The notes under the pieces: model-generated
Seen by the model: only the letters and a program-made list of their open reading frames with translations
Database searches by the model: none
What the model was told of the DNA's origin: nothing
Part shown: piece by piece, positions 33,026 through 40,857 of the stretch
Numbering within the stretch: the stretch's first letter is position 1
How the letters are laid out: each line of letters begins with the position of its first letter
Assembly: GCF_006542685.1 (NCBI RefSeq)
Contig: NZ_AP019736.1
Span: 1,972,001-2,036,000 of the forward strand
Direction of reading: 5' to 3'
DNA length: 64,000 bases
Source: Alistipes dispar
GTDB lineage: Bacteria; Bacteroidota; Bacteroidia; Bacteroidales; Rikenellaceae
Made by a program: the position numbers and the translations under genes

Positions 33026-33688
33026 ATGCGGGTCCGGATCGAAGAGAGTTGGCGGCGGCGTTTGCAGCCGGAGTTCGACAAACCCTATTTTGCCCGTCTG
33101 GCTGAGTTCGTGCGGGAGGAGTACCGCACGCAGCGGGTCTGTCCCGTGAACCGGGACCTGTTCCGTGTCTTCGACCTCTGCCCGTTCGACCGCGTGCGGG
33201 TGGTGATTCTCGGGCAGGACCCCTATCCCGATCCCCGCTTTTATTACGGCATCTGTTTCTCCGTGCCCGACGGCCTGCCCGTTCCGGGCTCGTTGCAGAA
33301 CATCTTCCGGGAGATTCACGACGACACGGGGCGGCCCGTCCCTGCGTCGGGACGCCTCGAGCGGTGGGTCGTTCAGGGCGTGCTGCCGATGAACTCGATC
33401 CTGACCGTGCGTGCCTTCCGGAGCGGTTCGCACCGCGACCGCGGCTGGGAGACGTTCACCGATGCGGTGATCCGACGCCTGAACGACGAGCGCGAACACC
33501 TGGTCTTCATGCTTTGGGGATCGTACGCCCAGCGGAAGGGGGCGATCATCGACCCCTCGCGTCATCTGGTGCTCTCGGCCGCGCACCCTTCGCCGCGTTC
33601 GGCCGACCGGGGATTCTTCGGATGCCGTCATTTCAGCCGGGCGAACGACTATCTGCGACAACACGGAATCCCCGAAATCGAATGGTGA
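33026..33688 (+). CDS. ung: Uracil-DNA glycosylase, family 1, with altered motif
   Basis: The 220-residue protein has the family-1 plan. GQDPYP (residues 63-68) carries the catalytic Asp65, GICFSVPDG forms the uracil pocket, GVLPMNSILTVR contains the pocket asparagine, and HPSPRSADRGFFGC (His187) is the intercalation motif. The enzyme removes uracil from DNA. The first motif is GQDPYH in nearly all bacterial UNG; here His is replaced by Pro and the usual GPGQAHG is replaced by DPRFYYG. A Pro at this place is known from poxvirus glycosylases, and the catalytic Asp and second-motif His remain, so activity is likely. A second, canonical gene elsewhere is possible. It is last in the DUF4254-GT9-ung set. 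Confidence 0.88.
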   Translation: MRVRIEESWRRRLQPEFDKPYFARLAEFVREEYRTQRVCPVNRDLFRVFDLCPFDRVRVVILGQDPYPDPRFYYGICFSVPDGLPVPGSLQNIFREIHDDTGRPVPASGRLERWVVQGVLPMNSILTVRAFRSGSHRDRGWETFTDAVIRRLNDEREHLVFMLWGSYAQRKGAIIDPSRHLVLSAAHPSPRSADRGFFGCRHFSRANDYLRQHGIPEIEW

Positions 33689-33697
33689 TTCCGGGGA
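33669..33697 (+). terminator. Possible terminator overlapping the ung stop codon
   Basis: TCCCCGAAATC pairs with GATTCCGGGGA with one mismatch around a seven-base loop, followed by a pyrimidine-rich TCATTCCTTTTCTT. The stem includes the stop codon. Confidence 0.45.
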
Positions 33698-33850
33698 TCA
33701 TTCCTTTTCTTCCGTTTCTTTCGGTGCAGACCTTTTTCCTCGGCGTCCCGGGGGCCCGTGACGTCTCGGGGCTTTCGTGGCGTTTTCGGGTTTCCGCGGC
33801 GTTCCGGGCAATGCCCGGTTACCGTCTCGCCGGGCTGTCCCGGGCGACGG

Positions 33851-34705
33851 TTACCGGCGGAATACGACGATTCCGTTCGGTACGGCGCGCTCGCCTTCGT
33901 GATCGAAGCGTTTGTTGTCGGTGGGGTGGTTCAGCACGCCCAGCCGCCGGGTCCAGAGCGACGAGGAGCCGCCGCCGTCGAGGTTCAGCGCTTCGGTGAG
34001 CCCCAGTTGCCGTGCGATGTAGGCCGTCTCGGCGATGGTCGCGCCCGCGGCCCGGCCGGGAAACCGTCCGTCGATGACGAGCAGCACCACGCTGCCGTCG
34101 GGACGGGTTCCGATGACCGATCGGGGGTGGCGGCCCGTGTAGAACGTGTCGTCGGTGTCGTAGATGAGGATTTCGCCTTCGTGCACCAGCATCGGTCCGG
34201 CTGCGAGCGCCGAGCGGTAACGGCGGGCGATGCGGGGGTAGTCGGCCGAGTCGCAGGGGAGGATTTCGACCCGGCGTCCCTTACGTCCCCGGACGGCGGC
34301 GACGCCGTTGGTGAGCGGCGAGGGTTTCATCGTCCCGCGGTTTCGGATCTCACCGTCCGAAAGGACGAAGGTGATCGGTTCGGCGCTTTTCATGTGGAAG
34401 TAGCTGCCGTTGATGGCGATGTCGGCCCCGGCCTCCTCGCCCAGCCGGCTCGTGGCCCGGGCCGCGCCTTCGGGTTGTACGACGAGCGTGGAGAATCCCC
34501 GCCGGGGGTAGATTGCCACGGAGAGGGTCTGCTGCGTGCCGAAGAGCTCCGTCTGCGTCCGGCGGGCGACGGCGCCGCCGCCCAGGTCGGTGGTCTGCCA
34601 TTCGGCCTGCGCCAGGGCGGCCGAGTCGCGGGGCGTCTGGGCCGCCGCAGGCAGGGAGGCGAGGAGCAGCAGGGCTCCCGTCAGTTTTCTCAGAAGATTC
34701 GTCAT
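33851..34705 (-). CDS. Phosphodiester glycosidase family protein (NAGPA-like)
   Basis: The 284-residue protein has a signal peptide (LLLLASLPAAAQ, about residues 12-23). Its body matches the phosphodiester glycosidase domain (PF09992): a central AINGSYFHM, RHPRSVIGTRPDGSVVLLVIDGR, and the C-terminal LNLDGGGSSSLW motif. The family includes the eukaryotic enzyme that removes GlcNAc from GlcNAc-phosphate-mannose; bacterial members cut related sugar-phosphodiesters. It would act in the periplasm. The start at 34705 gives the signal peptide directly; an upstream in-frame codon adds only a polar stretch. The gene lies alone, 13 kb from the phosphoesterase-rich PUL. Confidence 0.82.
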   Translation of the reverse strand: MTNLLRKLTGALLLLASLPAAAQTPRDSAALAQAEWQTTDLGGGAVARRTQTELFGTQQTLSVAIYPRRGFSTLVVQPEGAARATSRLGEEAGADIAINGSYFHMKSAEPITFVLSDGEIRNRGTMKPSPLTNGVAAVRGRKGRRVEILPCDSADYPRIARRYRSALAAGPMLVHEGEILIYDTDDTFYTGRHPRSVIGTRPDGSVVLLVIDGRFPGRAAGATIAETAYIARQLGLTEALNLDGGGSSSLWTRRLGVLNHPTDNKRFDHEGERAVPNGIVVFRR

Positions 34706-34772
34706 GGCGTGTTTTCGTTCGGGTTCCGCGAATTTACGCAATTTAATCCGTTCGCCCAAGCTCCGGCCCGTG

Positions 34773-34802
34773 AAAAAGGCCGCCCTTCGGAAAGGACGGC
34801 CC
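34773..34802 (-). terminator. Terminator of the lipoprotein gene
   Basis: On the minus strand GGCCGTCCTT pairs with AAGGGCGGCC (one mismatch), followed by TTTTT. It separates the lipoprotein gene from the downstream phosphodiester glycosidase gene. Confidence 0.8.
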
Positions 34803-34820
34803 TGGAGGACGGCGTGCGGG

Positions 34821-35390
34821 TCACTGCGCTTTGGTATAGACCGTGCCGGTTCCTTCGATCGAGAGGGTGTAACGGCCTGCGGCGTCCTTCGAGATGACGC
34901 CCGTTTCGGTGAACCCGATCGTCTGGCCGTTGCCGATGCTCTGTCCCTTGAGCAGGATCTTGCCGGCCTCGCCCTGCAACTCCCAGCCGGTGTAGATCAG
35001 CGTGGCCATGTTGATCGACTGTGCGCGGCCTTCGGTCTGCAACTCGACGCCCATGACCTTCGCAGGGGCGATCGGGTCCGGCACGGTCCAGCGGCCGACG
35101 GCTTCGGCATAGGTCCGGTCGGCCGAGATCTTGACGGCCTCGGGGTTTTTCTTCAAGTCGCCCGTGTACTCCACGATGGCCGGCGAACCGACGAGCAGCC
35201 CGTAGGCCTCGCTCTTGTCCGCTTCGGCGGTGGCGAAGGTGTAGGTCTGCTCCGAGGTGAGCGCCCGGAGGGTGACGGTGTTCATCGTCGCATCGGCGAT
35301 GAAGCCCGCTACGCTTTCGGGCGCAGGGGCGGTGCAGGCGGCCAGACCGCAGAGGGCCAGTGCCGCGAAGGCGGTTTTGAGTGTTTTCAT
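34821..35390 (-). CDS. Lipoprotein with lipocalin-like C-terminal region
   Basis: The 189-residue protein has a lipoprotein signal with the lipobox LAAC (cysteine at residue 19). The mature part falls into two beta-rich parts. The second (about residues 95-189, VGRWTVPDPIA...LSIEGTGTVYTK) has the spacing of a lipocalin- or calycin-like barrel common in Bacteroidetes lipoproteins. No ligand can be predicted. It has its own promoter and terminator, so it is a single-gene unit. Confidence 0.65.
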   Translation of the reverse strand: MKTLKTAFAALALCGLAACTAPAPESVAGFIADATMNTVTLRALTSEQTYTFATAEADKSEAYGLLVGSPAIVEYTGDLKKNPEAVKISADRTYAEAVGRWTVPDPIAPAKVMGVELQTEGRAQSINMATLIYTGWELQGEAGKILLKGQSIGNGQTIGFTETGVISKDAAGRYTLSIEGTGTVYTKAQ

Positions 35391-35416
35391 AATCGGATTA
35401 AATGGATTTTCCGGGA

Positions 35417-35424
35417 CAAAGGTA
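35417..35424 (-). promoter_or_regulatory. -7 element of the lipoprotein gene
   Basis: The minus strand reads TACCTTTG, 26 bases before the ATG at 35390. Confidence 0.65.
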
Positions 35425-35499
35425 GGAAATCGGTCGGGAATCCGCTTCTCCCGTTGTGTCAGTTTGTATGTGTCCGGGGTTTTCGGACGCTCCGGGACG

Positions 35500-36936
35500 T
35501 CAATCGAATCGGTTGTAGAGCACGACGGGGCGTTCGCGGCGCACGCTCATCGAGGGGAACCACATGTCGTCGGCCGTGAGCCCGCACCGTTCGACGGCTT
35601 CGAGGCAGTACTCCAGCCGGCCGAAGTCGGCATCGACGTTATTGGTCCCGAACGTGAAGCGGATACCCCGTTCCCTGGCCCGGCGGATGATGTCGAAGCT
35701 CGGAATCCGGTAGCGTGCGTTGATCTCCAGCGCGATGTCGTACCGTTGCAGGACGTCCAGGACGCGGTCCACCCGTTCGTCGGTCCAGTACCGGTCGTAG
35801 TCGGGCTGCATGTCTTCGGGCAGGTACGTGGGATTGGCGTAGATGTCGGCCGGTTCGTTGGTGAGGATCAGTTCGGTCTGTGAGACCAGGCGATCCATGT
35901 ACTGCTCGCGCGTCACGCCGTCGTAGTGCACCTCTTCGGGGCGGTAGATGCGTGCGTTGCGTCCCTTGTGGTCGATGATGGTCATGGCGTCGGTGAACAG
36001 GTAGTCGAATACGCCGAGAGCCTCCTGCGAGAAGGTCGCCGTCCACCTGCGTCCCTCGCCCTGCACGCCGCGCAGGAAGGGCATCGCCCGCACTTCGTCG
36101 AAGTAGGCGTACACCTCCCCGTCGTCGGCCAGCATCCGCCCGACGCCGCCCTCCCCGGCGTTGGGGGCCACGCCGTAGTTGATGCCGTAGTTCATCGACT
36201 TGGCGTGCGCCTGCTCCTTCGTCAGTCCGCCCTTCAGGTGCACGTGGTAGTCGATGACGGGGAAATCGCGTTGCTGGAGGCGGATCACGCCGTCCGTGAG
36301 CTCGTCCGCGGGCGGCAGCGTGTCGGCCTCGTTGCGGGCTCCGTCGCCGAGGCGCTCGACCTCGAGGCCGCGGAACGCGACCTCGCCCTGCAGGCCGCGC
36401 AGCGCGAAGGCGCCGTGGCCGAGCCGTTGGCGGGCGTGGGCTTCGGTGCGGTAGGGCTGTCCGGGCTCGGTGTAGCAGACGACTTCGGTGCTGTCGATGC
36501 GGACGACGATGTTGTTTCCGCGCACGGCGATCTCGAACCGGAACCACTCCCCGTCTTCGGCCAGCGAGCGGTAGAGGTTGCGGACCGAGGCGAGCGACCC
36601 GCTCTTGCGCGTGCCGTCGATGGCGCCGTTGCGGAAGAGCACGTCGTAGCCCGACTCGCCGTCGGTGTGGAAACGCAGCGCCGCTTCGGCGCCGGGCTGC
36701 GTGAGGGCCTCGCCCGTGAGGCGGAAGTTGTGGTAGTCGCCCTCCGAGAGGAGCGTTTCGCCCGCACGGACGGCGGGGGACGACGTGCGGAGCGTGCGCT
36801 CCCCGTCGTGCCACCTGTCGAGCGGCGCGGGGGAGTGGGCCGTGCAGCAGGCCGTGAAGAGGCCGAAGCCGCAGAGGGCGGCGGCGAGCCGGAGGAGGAT
36901 GCGTTGTCCGGGGATCGGACGGGCGGATGGATTCAT
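35500..36936 (-). CDS. Lipoprotein with DUF1080-like and PHP-like hydrolase domains
   Basis: The 478-residue protein has a lipoprotein signal ending in LFTAC near residue 28. Residues about 50-200 look like a DUF1080 (3-keto-disaccharide hydrolase, LamG-like) sandwich: FRLTGEALTQPGAEAALRFHTD and WFRFEIAVRGNNIVVRIDS. Residues about 245-478 look like a PHP or amidohydrolase-type metal enzyme, starting VIDYHVHLKGG and including EINARYRIPSFDIIRRARERGI (region). It would act outside the inner membrane on a carbohydrate or phosphoester; no substrate is evident. The ATG at 36936 gives the best signal peptide. The ATG at 36963 overlaps the nfnB stop as ATGA and is possible, which suggests translational coupling. 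Confidence 0.65.
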   Translation of the reverse strand: MNPSARPIPGQRILLRLAAALCGFGLFTACCTAHSPAPLDRWHDGERTLRTSSPAVRAGETLLSEGDYHNFRLTGEALTQPGAEAALRFHTDGESGYDVLFRNGAIDGTRKSGSLASVRNLYRSLAEDGEWFRFEIAVRGNNIVVRIDSTEVVCYTEPGQPYRTEAHARQRLGHGAFALRGLQGEVAFRGLEVERLGDGARNEADTLPPADELTDGVIRLQQRDFPVIDYHVHLKGGLTKEQAHAKSMNYGINYGVAPNAGEGGVGRMLADDGEVYAYFDEVRAMPFLRGVQGEGRRWTATFSQEALGVFDYLFTDAMTIIDHKGRNARIYRPEEVHYDGVTREQYMDRLVSQTELILTNEPADIYANPTYLPEDMQPDYDRYWTDERVDRVLDVLQRYDIALEINARYRIPSFDIIRRARERGIRFTFGTNNVDADFGRLEYCLEAVERCGLTADDMWFPSMSVRRERPVVLYNRFD

Positions 36937-36959
36937 CTTGAAAACGGATTGCGGGTTTG

Positions 36960-38366
36960 TCATTCGGTCCGGGCGGTCTCTTTGCCGCGCAGGTATTCGT
37001 CGATGGCGCGGGCGGCGGCGCGTCCGGCCCCCATGGCCAGAATCACCGTGGCGGCGCCCGTCACGGCGTCGCCTCCGGCGAAGACGCCCGGGCGCGAGGT
37101 GGCGCCCTGCGCGTCGGCCTCGATACAGCCCCGGCGGTCGGTGCGCAGCCCTTCGGTGGTGGAGGCGATCAGCGGGTTGGGCGACGTGCCGAGCGCCATC
37201 ACGACCACGTCGCACGGGAGGTCGAACTCCGAGCCGGGTTTCGCCACGGGCGACCGGCGGCCGCTCTCGTCCGGCTCGCCCAGCTCCATTTCCACGCAGC
37301 GCAGGCCGCGGACCCAGCCCCGTTCGTCGGCGAGCACCTCCACGGGATTGGTGAGCATCCGGAAGCGGATGCCCTCCTCGCGGGCGTGGTGCACCTCCTC
37401 GGCGCGGGCCGGAAGCTCCTTCTCCGAACGGCGGTAAACGATCGTGGCCTCGGCTCCGAGCCGCCGGGCCGTGCGCACGGCGTCCATCGCCACGTTGCCG
37501 CCGCCCACGACCGCCACGCGGCGGCCGACATGGATCGGCGTGTCGTACCGTGCGTCGTAGGCGTGCATCAGGTTGGCGCGCGTCAGGAACTCGTTGGCCG
37601 AGACCACGCCGTTGAGGTTCTCGCCCGGGATGCCCATGAACCGGGGCAGTCCGGCGCCCGAGCCGATGAAGACCGCCTCGTAGCCCTCCTCGTCGAGCAG
37701 CGAATCGACGGTCACCGTGCGGCCCACCACGACGTCGGTCTCGATCTCCACGCCCAGCCGTTTCACCGCCTCGATCTCGCGCGCCACGATCCGCTCCTTC
37801 GGAAGGCGGAATTCGGGGATGCCATAGACGAGAACCCCGCCGACCTTGTGCAGGGCCTCGAAAATCTTCACTTCGTAGCCTGTCTTCGCCAGATCGCTCG
37901 CGCAGGCCAGCCCTGCGGGACCGCTGCCGATGACGGCGACCTTGTGCCCGTTGCGGGGAACGGCCGCTGCGGCGGCTCCGGAGGCGTTCTCCAGTTGCCA
38001 GTCGCCCACGAACCGTTCGAGCTTGCCGATCGCCACCGGTTCGCCTTTGACGCCGAGGACGCACGCCCCTTCGCACTGGGTCTCCTGCGGGCAGACGCGG
38101 CCGCAGACCGAAGGCAGCGAGCTGTCGCGGGCGATGATGCCGGCCGCCTCGGCGATACGCCCTTCGTGCAGCGCGGCGATGAAGTCGGGAATCGCGATCC
38201 CCACCGGACAGGCCTCGACGCAGCGGGGCTTGCGGCAGCGGAGGCAGCGCGACGCCTCGAGCAGCGCCTCCTGCCGGTCGTAGCCGTGGCAGACCTCTTC
38301 GAAATTCGCGGCCCGCACCTGCGGGTCCTGTTCGCGCACGGGTACGCGCGGTATTCTGTTCGCCAT
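36960..38366 (-). CDS. nfnB: NfnB / GltD-like large subunit (NADPH-dependent flavoprotein)
   Basis: The 468-residue protein starts with two iron-sulfur motifs, CLRCRKPRCVEACP and CGRVCPQETQCEGAC. It then has the FAD loop VIGSGPAGLACASDLA (about residue 145), the NADP-binding VVGGGNVAMDAVRTARR and the C-terminal AGDAVTGAATVILAMGAGR. It is often annotated as glutamate synthase small subunit. The gene directly before it encodes the partner NfnA, so it is better read as the large subunit of NADH-dependent ferredoxin:NADP oxidoreductase. That complex bifurcates electrons between NADPH, ferredoxin and NAD. No glutamate synthase large subunit is nearby. Confidence 0.85.
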   Translation of the reverse strand: MANRIPRVPVREQDPQVRAANFEEVCHGYDRQEALLEASRCLRCRKPRCVEACPVGIAIPDFIAALHEGRIAEAAGIIARDSSLPSVCGRVCPQETQCEGACVLGVKGEPVAIGKLERFVGDWQLENASGAAAAAVPRNGHKVAVIGSGPAGLACASDLAKTGYEVKIFEALHKVGGVLVYGIPEFRLPKERIVAREIEAVKRLGVEIETDVVVGRTVTVDSLLDEEGYEAVFIGSGAGLPRFMGIPGENLNGVVSANEFLTRANLMHAYDARYDTPIHVGRRVAVVGGGNVAMDAVRTARRLGAEATIVYRRSEKELPARAEEVHHAREEGIRFRMLTNPVEVLADERGWVRGLRCVEMELGEPDESGRRSPVAKPGSEFDLPCDVVVMALGTSPNPLIASTTEGLRTDRRGCIEADAQGATSRPGVFAGGDAVTGAATVILAMGAGRAAARAIDEYLRGKETARTE

Positions 38367-38372
38367 AGTCTC

Positions 38373-39257
38373 TTATTTGTCCAAACCGATTTTACATTGG
38401 TGTCCCGCCTCGCGTTCGGCCTCGATCGCCGCGGCGCGCTGCTCCTCGTTCCGGTACATGCCCTGACGGCGCATGGCCTCGTCGAAATCCACCTCGTGTC
38501 CGTCGAACTCCGGGCCTTCGACGCACGTGAAGCGCGTCCGTCCGCCCACCGTCACGCGGCAGGCGCCGCACATGCCCGTGCCGTCCACCATGAGGGTGTT
38601 GAGCGACACGGTGGTTTTCAGTCCGTATTTCTTCGTGGCCAGGGCGACGAACTTCATCATCGCCATCGGTCCGATGGCGATGCACTCGTCGTAGCGGCGG
38701 CCCTGTTCGCCGACGAGGCGTTCGAGGACCTGCGTGACCAGCCCCTTGTCGCCCTCCGAGCCGTCGTCGGTGGCGATATGGAGCTGCCCGGCCACGGCGC
38801 GCATGGGTTCCGTGTAGATGAGCATGCCGCGCGTCTTGGCGCCCACGATGACGTCGGCCGCGACGCCGCGTTCGTGCAGCCACTTCACCTGCGGATAGAC
38901 CGGGGCTGCGCCGACGCCGCCGGCCACGAAGAGGAAGCGCTTGCGCCGCAGCTCCTCGGGAGGCGTCGAGACGAACTCCGAGGGGCGGCCCAGCGGTCCG
39001 GCGAAGTCGGCGAGCGCGTCGCCTTCGCCGAGGGCGCAGATTTTGCGCGTCGAGGCGCCGATGGCCTGGATGACCAGCGTGACGCTTCCCTCCGCCGCGT
39101 CGTAGTCCGAGATGGTGAGCGGGATGCGTTCGCCGCGTTCGTCCGCGCGGACGATGACGAACTGTCCGGGACGGGCCGAACGCGCGACGCGCGGCGCGAG
39201 AATTTTCATCAGCCAGATCTGTTCGGCCAAAGCGCGTTTTTCGAGAATGGGGTACAT
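38373..39257 (-). CDS. nfnA: NfnA small subunit (FAD/NAD-binding, [2Fe-2S])
   Basis: The 294-residue protein has the ferredoxin-reductase-like order: RPGQFVIVRADE and ERIPLTISDYD for FAD, FVAGGVGAAPVYPQVKWL for NAD, and the [2Fe-2S] site DGTGMCGACRV with a further cysteine in RFTCVEGPEFDGHEVDF. These are the hallmarks of NfnA and sulfide dehydrogenase/dihydroorotate dehydrogenase electron-transfer subunits. It lies six bases before nfnB. The pair links NADH, NADPH and ferredoxin pools, relevant to an anaerobe whose complex I lacks an NADH module. Confidence 0.87.
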   Translation of the reverse strand: MYPILEKRALAEQIWLMKILAPRVARSARPGQFVIVRADERGERIPLTISDYDAAEGSVTLVIQAIGASTRKICALGEGDALADFAGPLGRPSEFVSTPPEELRRKRFLFVAGGVGAAPVYPQVKWLHERGVAADVIVGAKTRGMLIYTEPMRAVAGQLHIATDDGSEGDKGLVTQVLERLVGEQGRRYDECIAIGPMAMMKFVALATKKYGLKTTVSLNTLMVDGTGMCGACRVTVGGRTRFTCVEGPEFDGHEVDFDEAMRRQGMYRNEEQRAAAIEAEREAGHQCKIGLDK

Positions 39258-39306
39258 CGTTATCGTGTCGTTTCCGTTTGTGTGTCGTTTCTGCGGGGGC
39301 GGGGTG

Positions 39307-40401
39307 TCACTCTTCGATGACGGCCGTGGCCCGGATGCGCCGCATCGGCCGCAGGGGGTCGTTGGTCACCAGCAGCAGGAAGGAGCTTCTGGCGCCGTAG
39401 CCGTCCGCGGAGGGATCGAGACGCACCTCGATGCGGGCCGAACCGCCGGGCGGGACCGCAAGACCCGGTTCGAGCGGGGTGGAAAGCCCTTCGCCGCACT
39501 CCACGGCCCGGACGATCAGGTCGCCGCGGCCCGTGTTCGAGAGCGTCAGCGACTGCGAAGGGCGGGGACCGCCGTGTTTCACGGGGCCGAACTTCACCAC
39601 GTTGGTCGATACCTCGCTCCGGGGTGCCTTCTCCTCGGGTATGTCGGAGGGGTTGTCCGCTCCGATGCCGTGCACCACGATCGTCGTGCCGCGGCTGCGG
39701 CCGTCCACGAAAAGCTCCAGCGCGTCGCGCAGCGTGCCGTAACGGGGGGTGTCGGCCGGGACGAGGTAGGAGATGTTGATCGCGCCGCGTGCACCCGGGG
39801 CGATCCGTTCGGGCGCGTCGATACGCAGCAGGCCGCTGCGTATCGCGGGATCGGGACGGAGCTCGAGACTTACCGTGCGGTCCGACGTGTTTACATAGCC
39901 CACGGACGACTGCATCCGGACGCCGGGATATATGTAAGTGAAGGCGCAGAGCGTCGTGTTCAGGCGCAGTCCGCCGCCGGCATCGACCGGATAAAGCTCT
40001 TCGACGCTCTTCGCCCGCGGGACGACTTCGCCGCGGATCGTGAGCGTGGCGATGCGTTTGCGGTCGGAGGAGTAGATCCACAACTCCTTGTCGAAGGCTC
40101 CGGGGCGGTTCGTCGGATCGTAGCTCACGGTGATCTCCGTCCTGTCGCCGGGCAGGACCGGCCGCTTCGAGAAGCGGGGAACCGTGCAGCCGCACGTGGT
40201 CGTCACATCGAGAATCACCAGCGGCCGGTCGCCCCTGTTTACTCCCGTGAAGGTGTGCCGCACCGGCCCGTCGGCCTCGCGGACGGAGCCGAAGTCCCAG
40301 ACGGCCGGTTCGAAGACCAGCTCCGGCCGTTCCTCCTGCGCTGCGACGCCCGTGGCGGCCAATGCGCAGACAATGAGCGTTATGATCGTTTTTTTGTTCA
40401 T
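39307..40401 (-). CDS. Exported DUF1573 domain protein
   Basis: The 364-residue protein has a signal peptide (MNKKTIITLIVCALAATGVAAQ, region 1-22). It has a DUF1573 immunoglobulin-like domain beginning FEPAVWDFGSVREADGPVRHTFTGVNRG (about residues 28-55), with VTTTCGCTVP, then further Ig-like repeats such as SQSLTLSNTGRGDLIVR. Such proteins are common in Bacteroidetes periplasm, probably structural or adhesive. The start at 40401 is decided by the promoter at 40424-40431, which lies inside a longer in-frame extension. nfnA begins 49 bases after its stop and may be co-transcribed. Confidence 0.82.
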   Translation of the reverse strand: MNKKTIITLIVCALAATGVAAQEERPELVFEPAVWDFGSVREADGPVRHTFTGVNRGDRPLVILDVTTTCGCTVPRFSKRPVLPGDRTEITVSYDPTNRPGAFDKELWIYSSDRKRIATLTIRGEVVPRAKSVEELYPVDAGGGLRLNTTLCAFTYIYPGVRMQSSVGYVNTSDRTVSLELRPDPAIRSGLLRIDAPERIAPGARGAINISYLVPADTPRYGTLRDALELFVDGRSRGTTIVVHGIGADNPSDIPEEKAPRSEVSTNVVKFGPVKHGGPRPSQSLTLSNTGRGDLIVRAVECGEGLSTPLEPGLAVPPGGSARIEVRLDPSADGYGARSSFLLLVTNDPLRPMRRIRATAVIEE

Positions 40402-40423
40402 GTTTCTACGTTCGGTGTCCTTG

Positions 40424-40431
40424 CAAAGGTA
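40424..40431 (-). promoter_or_regulatory. -7 element of the DUF1573 gene
   Basis: The minus strand reads TACCTTTG, 22 bases before the ATG at 40401. It excludes the upstream in-frame start codon. Confidence 0.65.
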
Positions 40432-40483
40432 CATTTTTTGCGAAAAAAAAGAGCAATAATTTTGCGGGATTGAAAATTTGCCC

Positions 40484-40491
40484 TATATTTG
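40484..40491 (+). promoter_or_regulatory. Promoter of the tRNA-Asn gene (-33 and -7)
   Basis: TATATTTG is a perfect -7 element. TTTTG at 40460-40464 lies 19 bases upstream and fits the -33 element of Bacteroidetes. TAATTTTG at 40457-40464 could itself be an alternative -7 element. The tRNA begins 34 bases downstream. Confidence 0.65.
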
Positions 40492-40525
40492 CACTCCGAA
40501 AACGATAGACAACGTTCTTCGAAAA

Positions 40526-40599
40526 GCCTGAATAGCTCAGTTGGTTAGAGCACATGACTGTTAATCATGGGGTCCTAGGTTCAAGTCCTTGTTCAGGCG
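40526..40599 (+). tRNA. tRNA-Asn (anticodon GTT)
   Basis: A 74-base cloverleaf with acceptor GCCTGAA/TTCAGGC, D arm GCTC...GAGC, anticodon stem CATGA/TCATG with loop CTGTTAA (anticodon GTT), T loop TTCAAGT and discriminator G, as expected for asparagine. CCA is not encoded. The T stem has one mismatched pair. Confidence 0.93.
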
Positions 40600-40713
40600 C
40601 AGATGCGCGAGGGTTGCGTAAGGTTCTTTCAAAAGCGCCTGCAAGCGGGTGATCGGAAAACGAAAAATTTCCGCCGGAAATTTGGAGTTTGAAAAAATTG
40701 AATTACCTTTGCA

Positions 40714-40721
40714 GTCCCAAG
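40714..40721 (+). promoter_or_regulatory. -7 element of the tRNA-Val(TAC) gene
   Basis: TACCTTTG is a perfect -7 match, 11 bases before the 5' end of the mature tRNA, with TTTG at 40688-40691 as a possible -33 element. Confidence 0.6.
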
Positions 40722-40732
40722 CCATTTTTAAC

Positions 40733-40807
40733 GGGAGCTTAGCTCAGCTGGTTCAGAGCGTCTGCCTTACAAGCAGAGGGTCGGGGGTTCGAATCCCTCA
40801 GCTCCCA
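40733..40807 (+). tRNA. tRNA-Val (anticodon TAC)
   Basis: A 75-base cloverleaf with acceptor GGGAGCT/AGCTCCC, anticodon stem TCTGC/GCAGA, loop CTTACAA (anticodon TAC, T at position 33) and T loop TTCGAAT. The encoded 3' end is ACA, so CCA must be added. Confidence 0.94.
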
Positions 40808-40816
40808 CAACATCGA

Positions 40817-40843
40817 AACCATCCCCGAATAGGATGGTTTTTT
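40817..40843 (+). terminator. Terminator between two valine tRNA genes
   Basis: AACCATCC pairs with GGATGGTT around a short loop, followed by TTTTTC. It lies 10 bases after tRNA-Val(TAC) and 15 bases before tRNA-Val(GAC). Confidence 0.8.
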
Positions 40844-40857
40844 CATGTGACGACGAA

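Noticed and set aside
36960..38366. Glutamate synthase small subunit
   Set aside because: No large subunit is adjacent and the gene pairs with nfnA, so NfnB is the better reading, although GltD function is not excluded.
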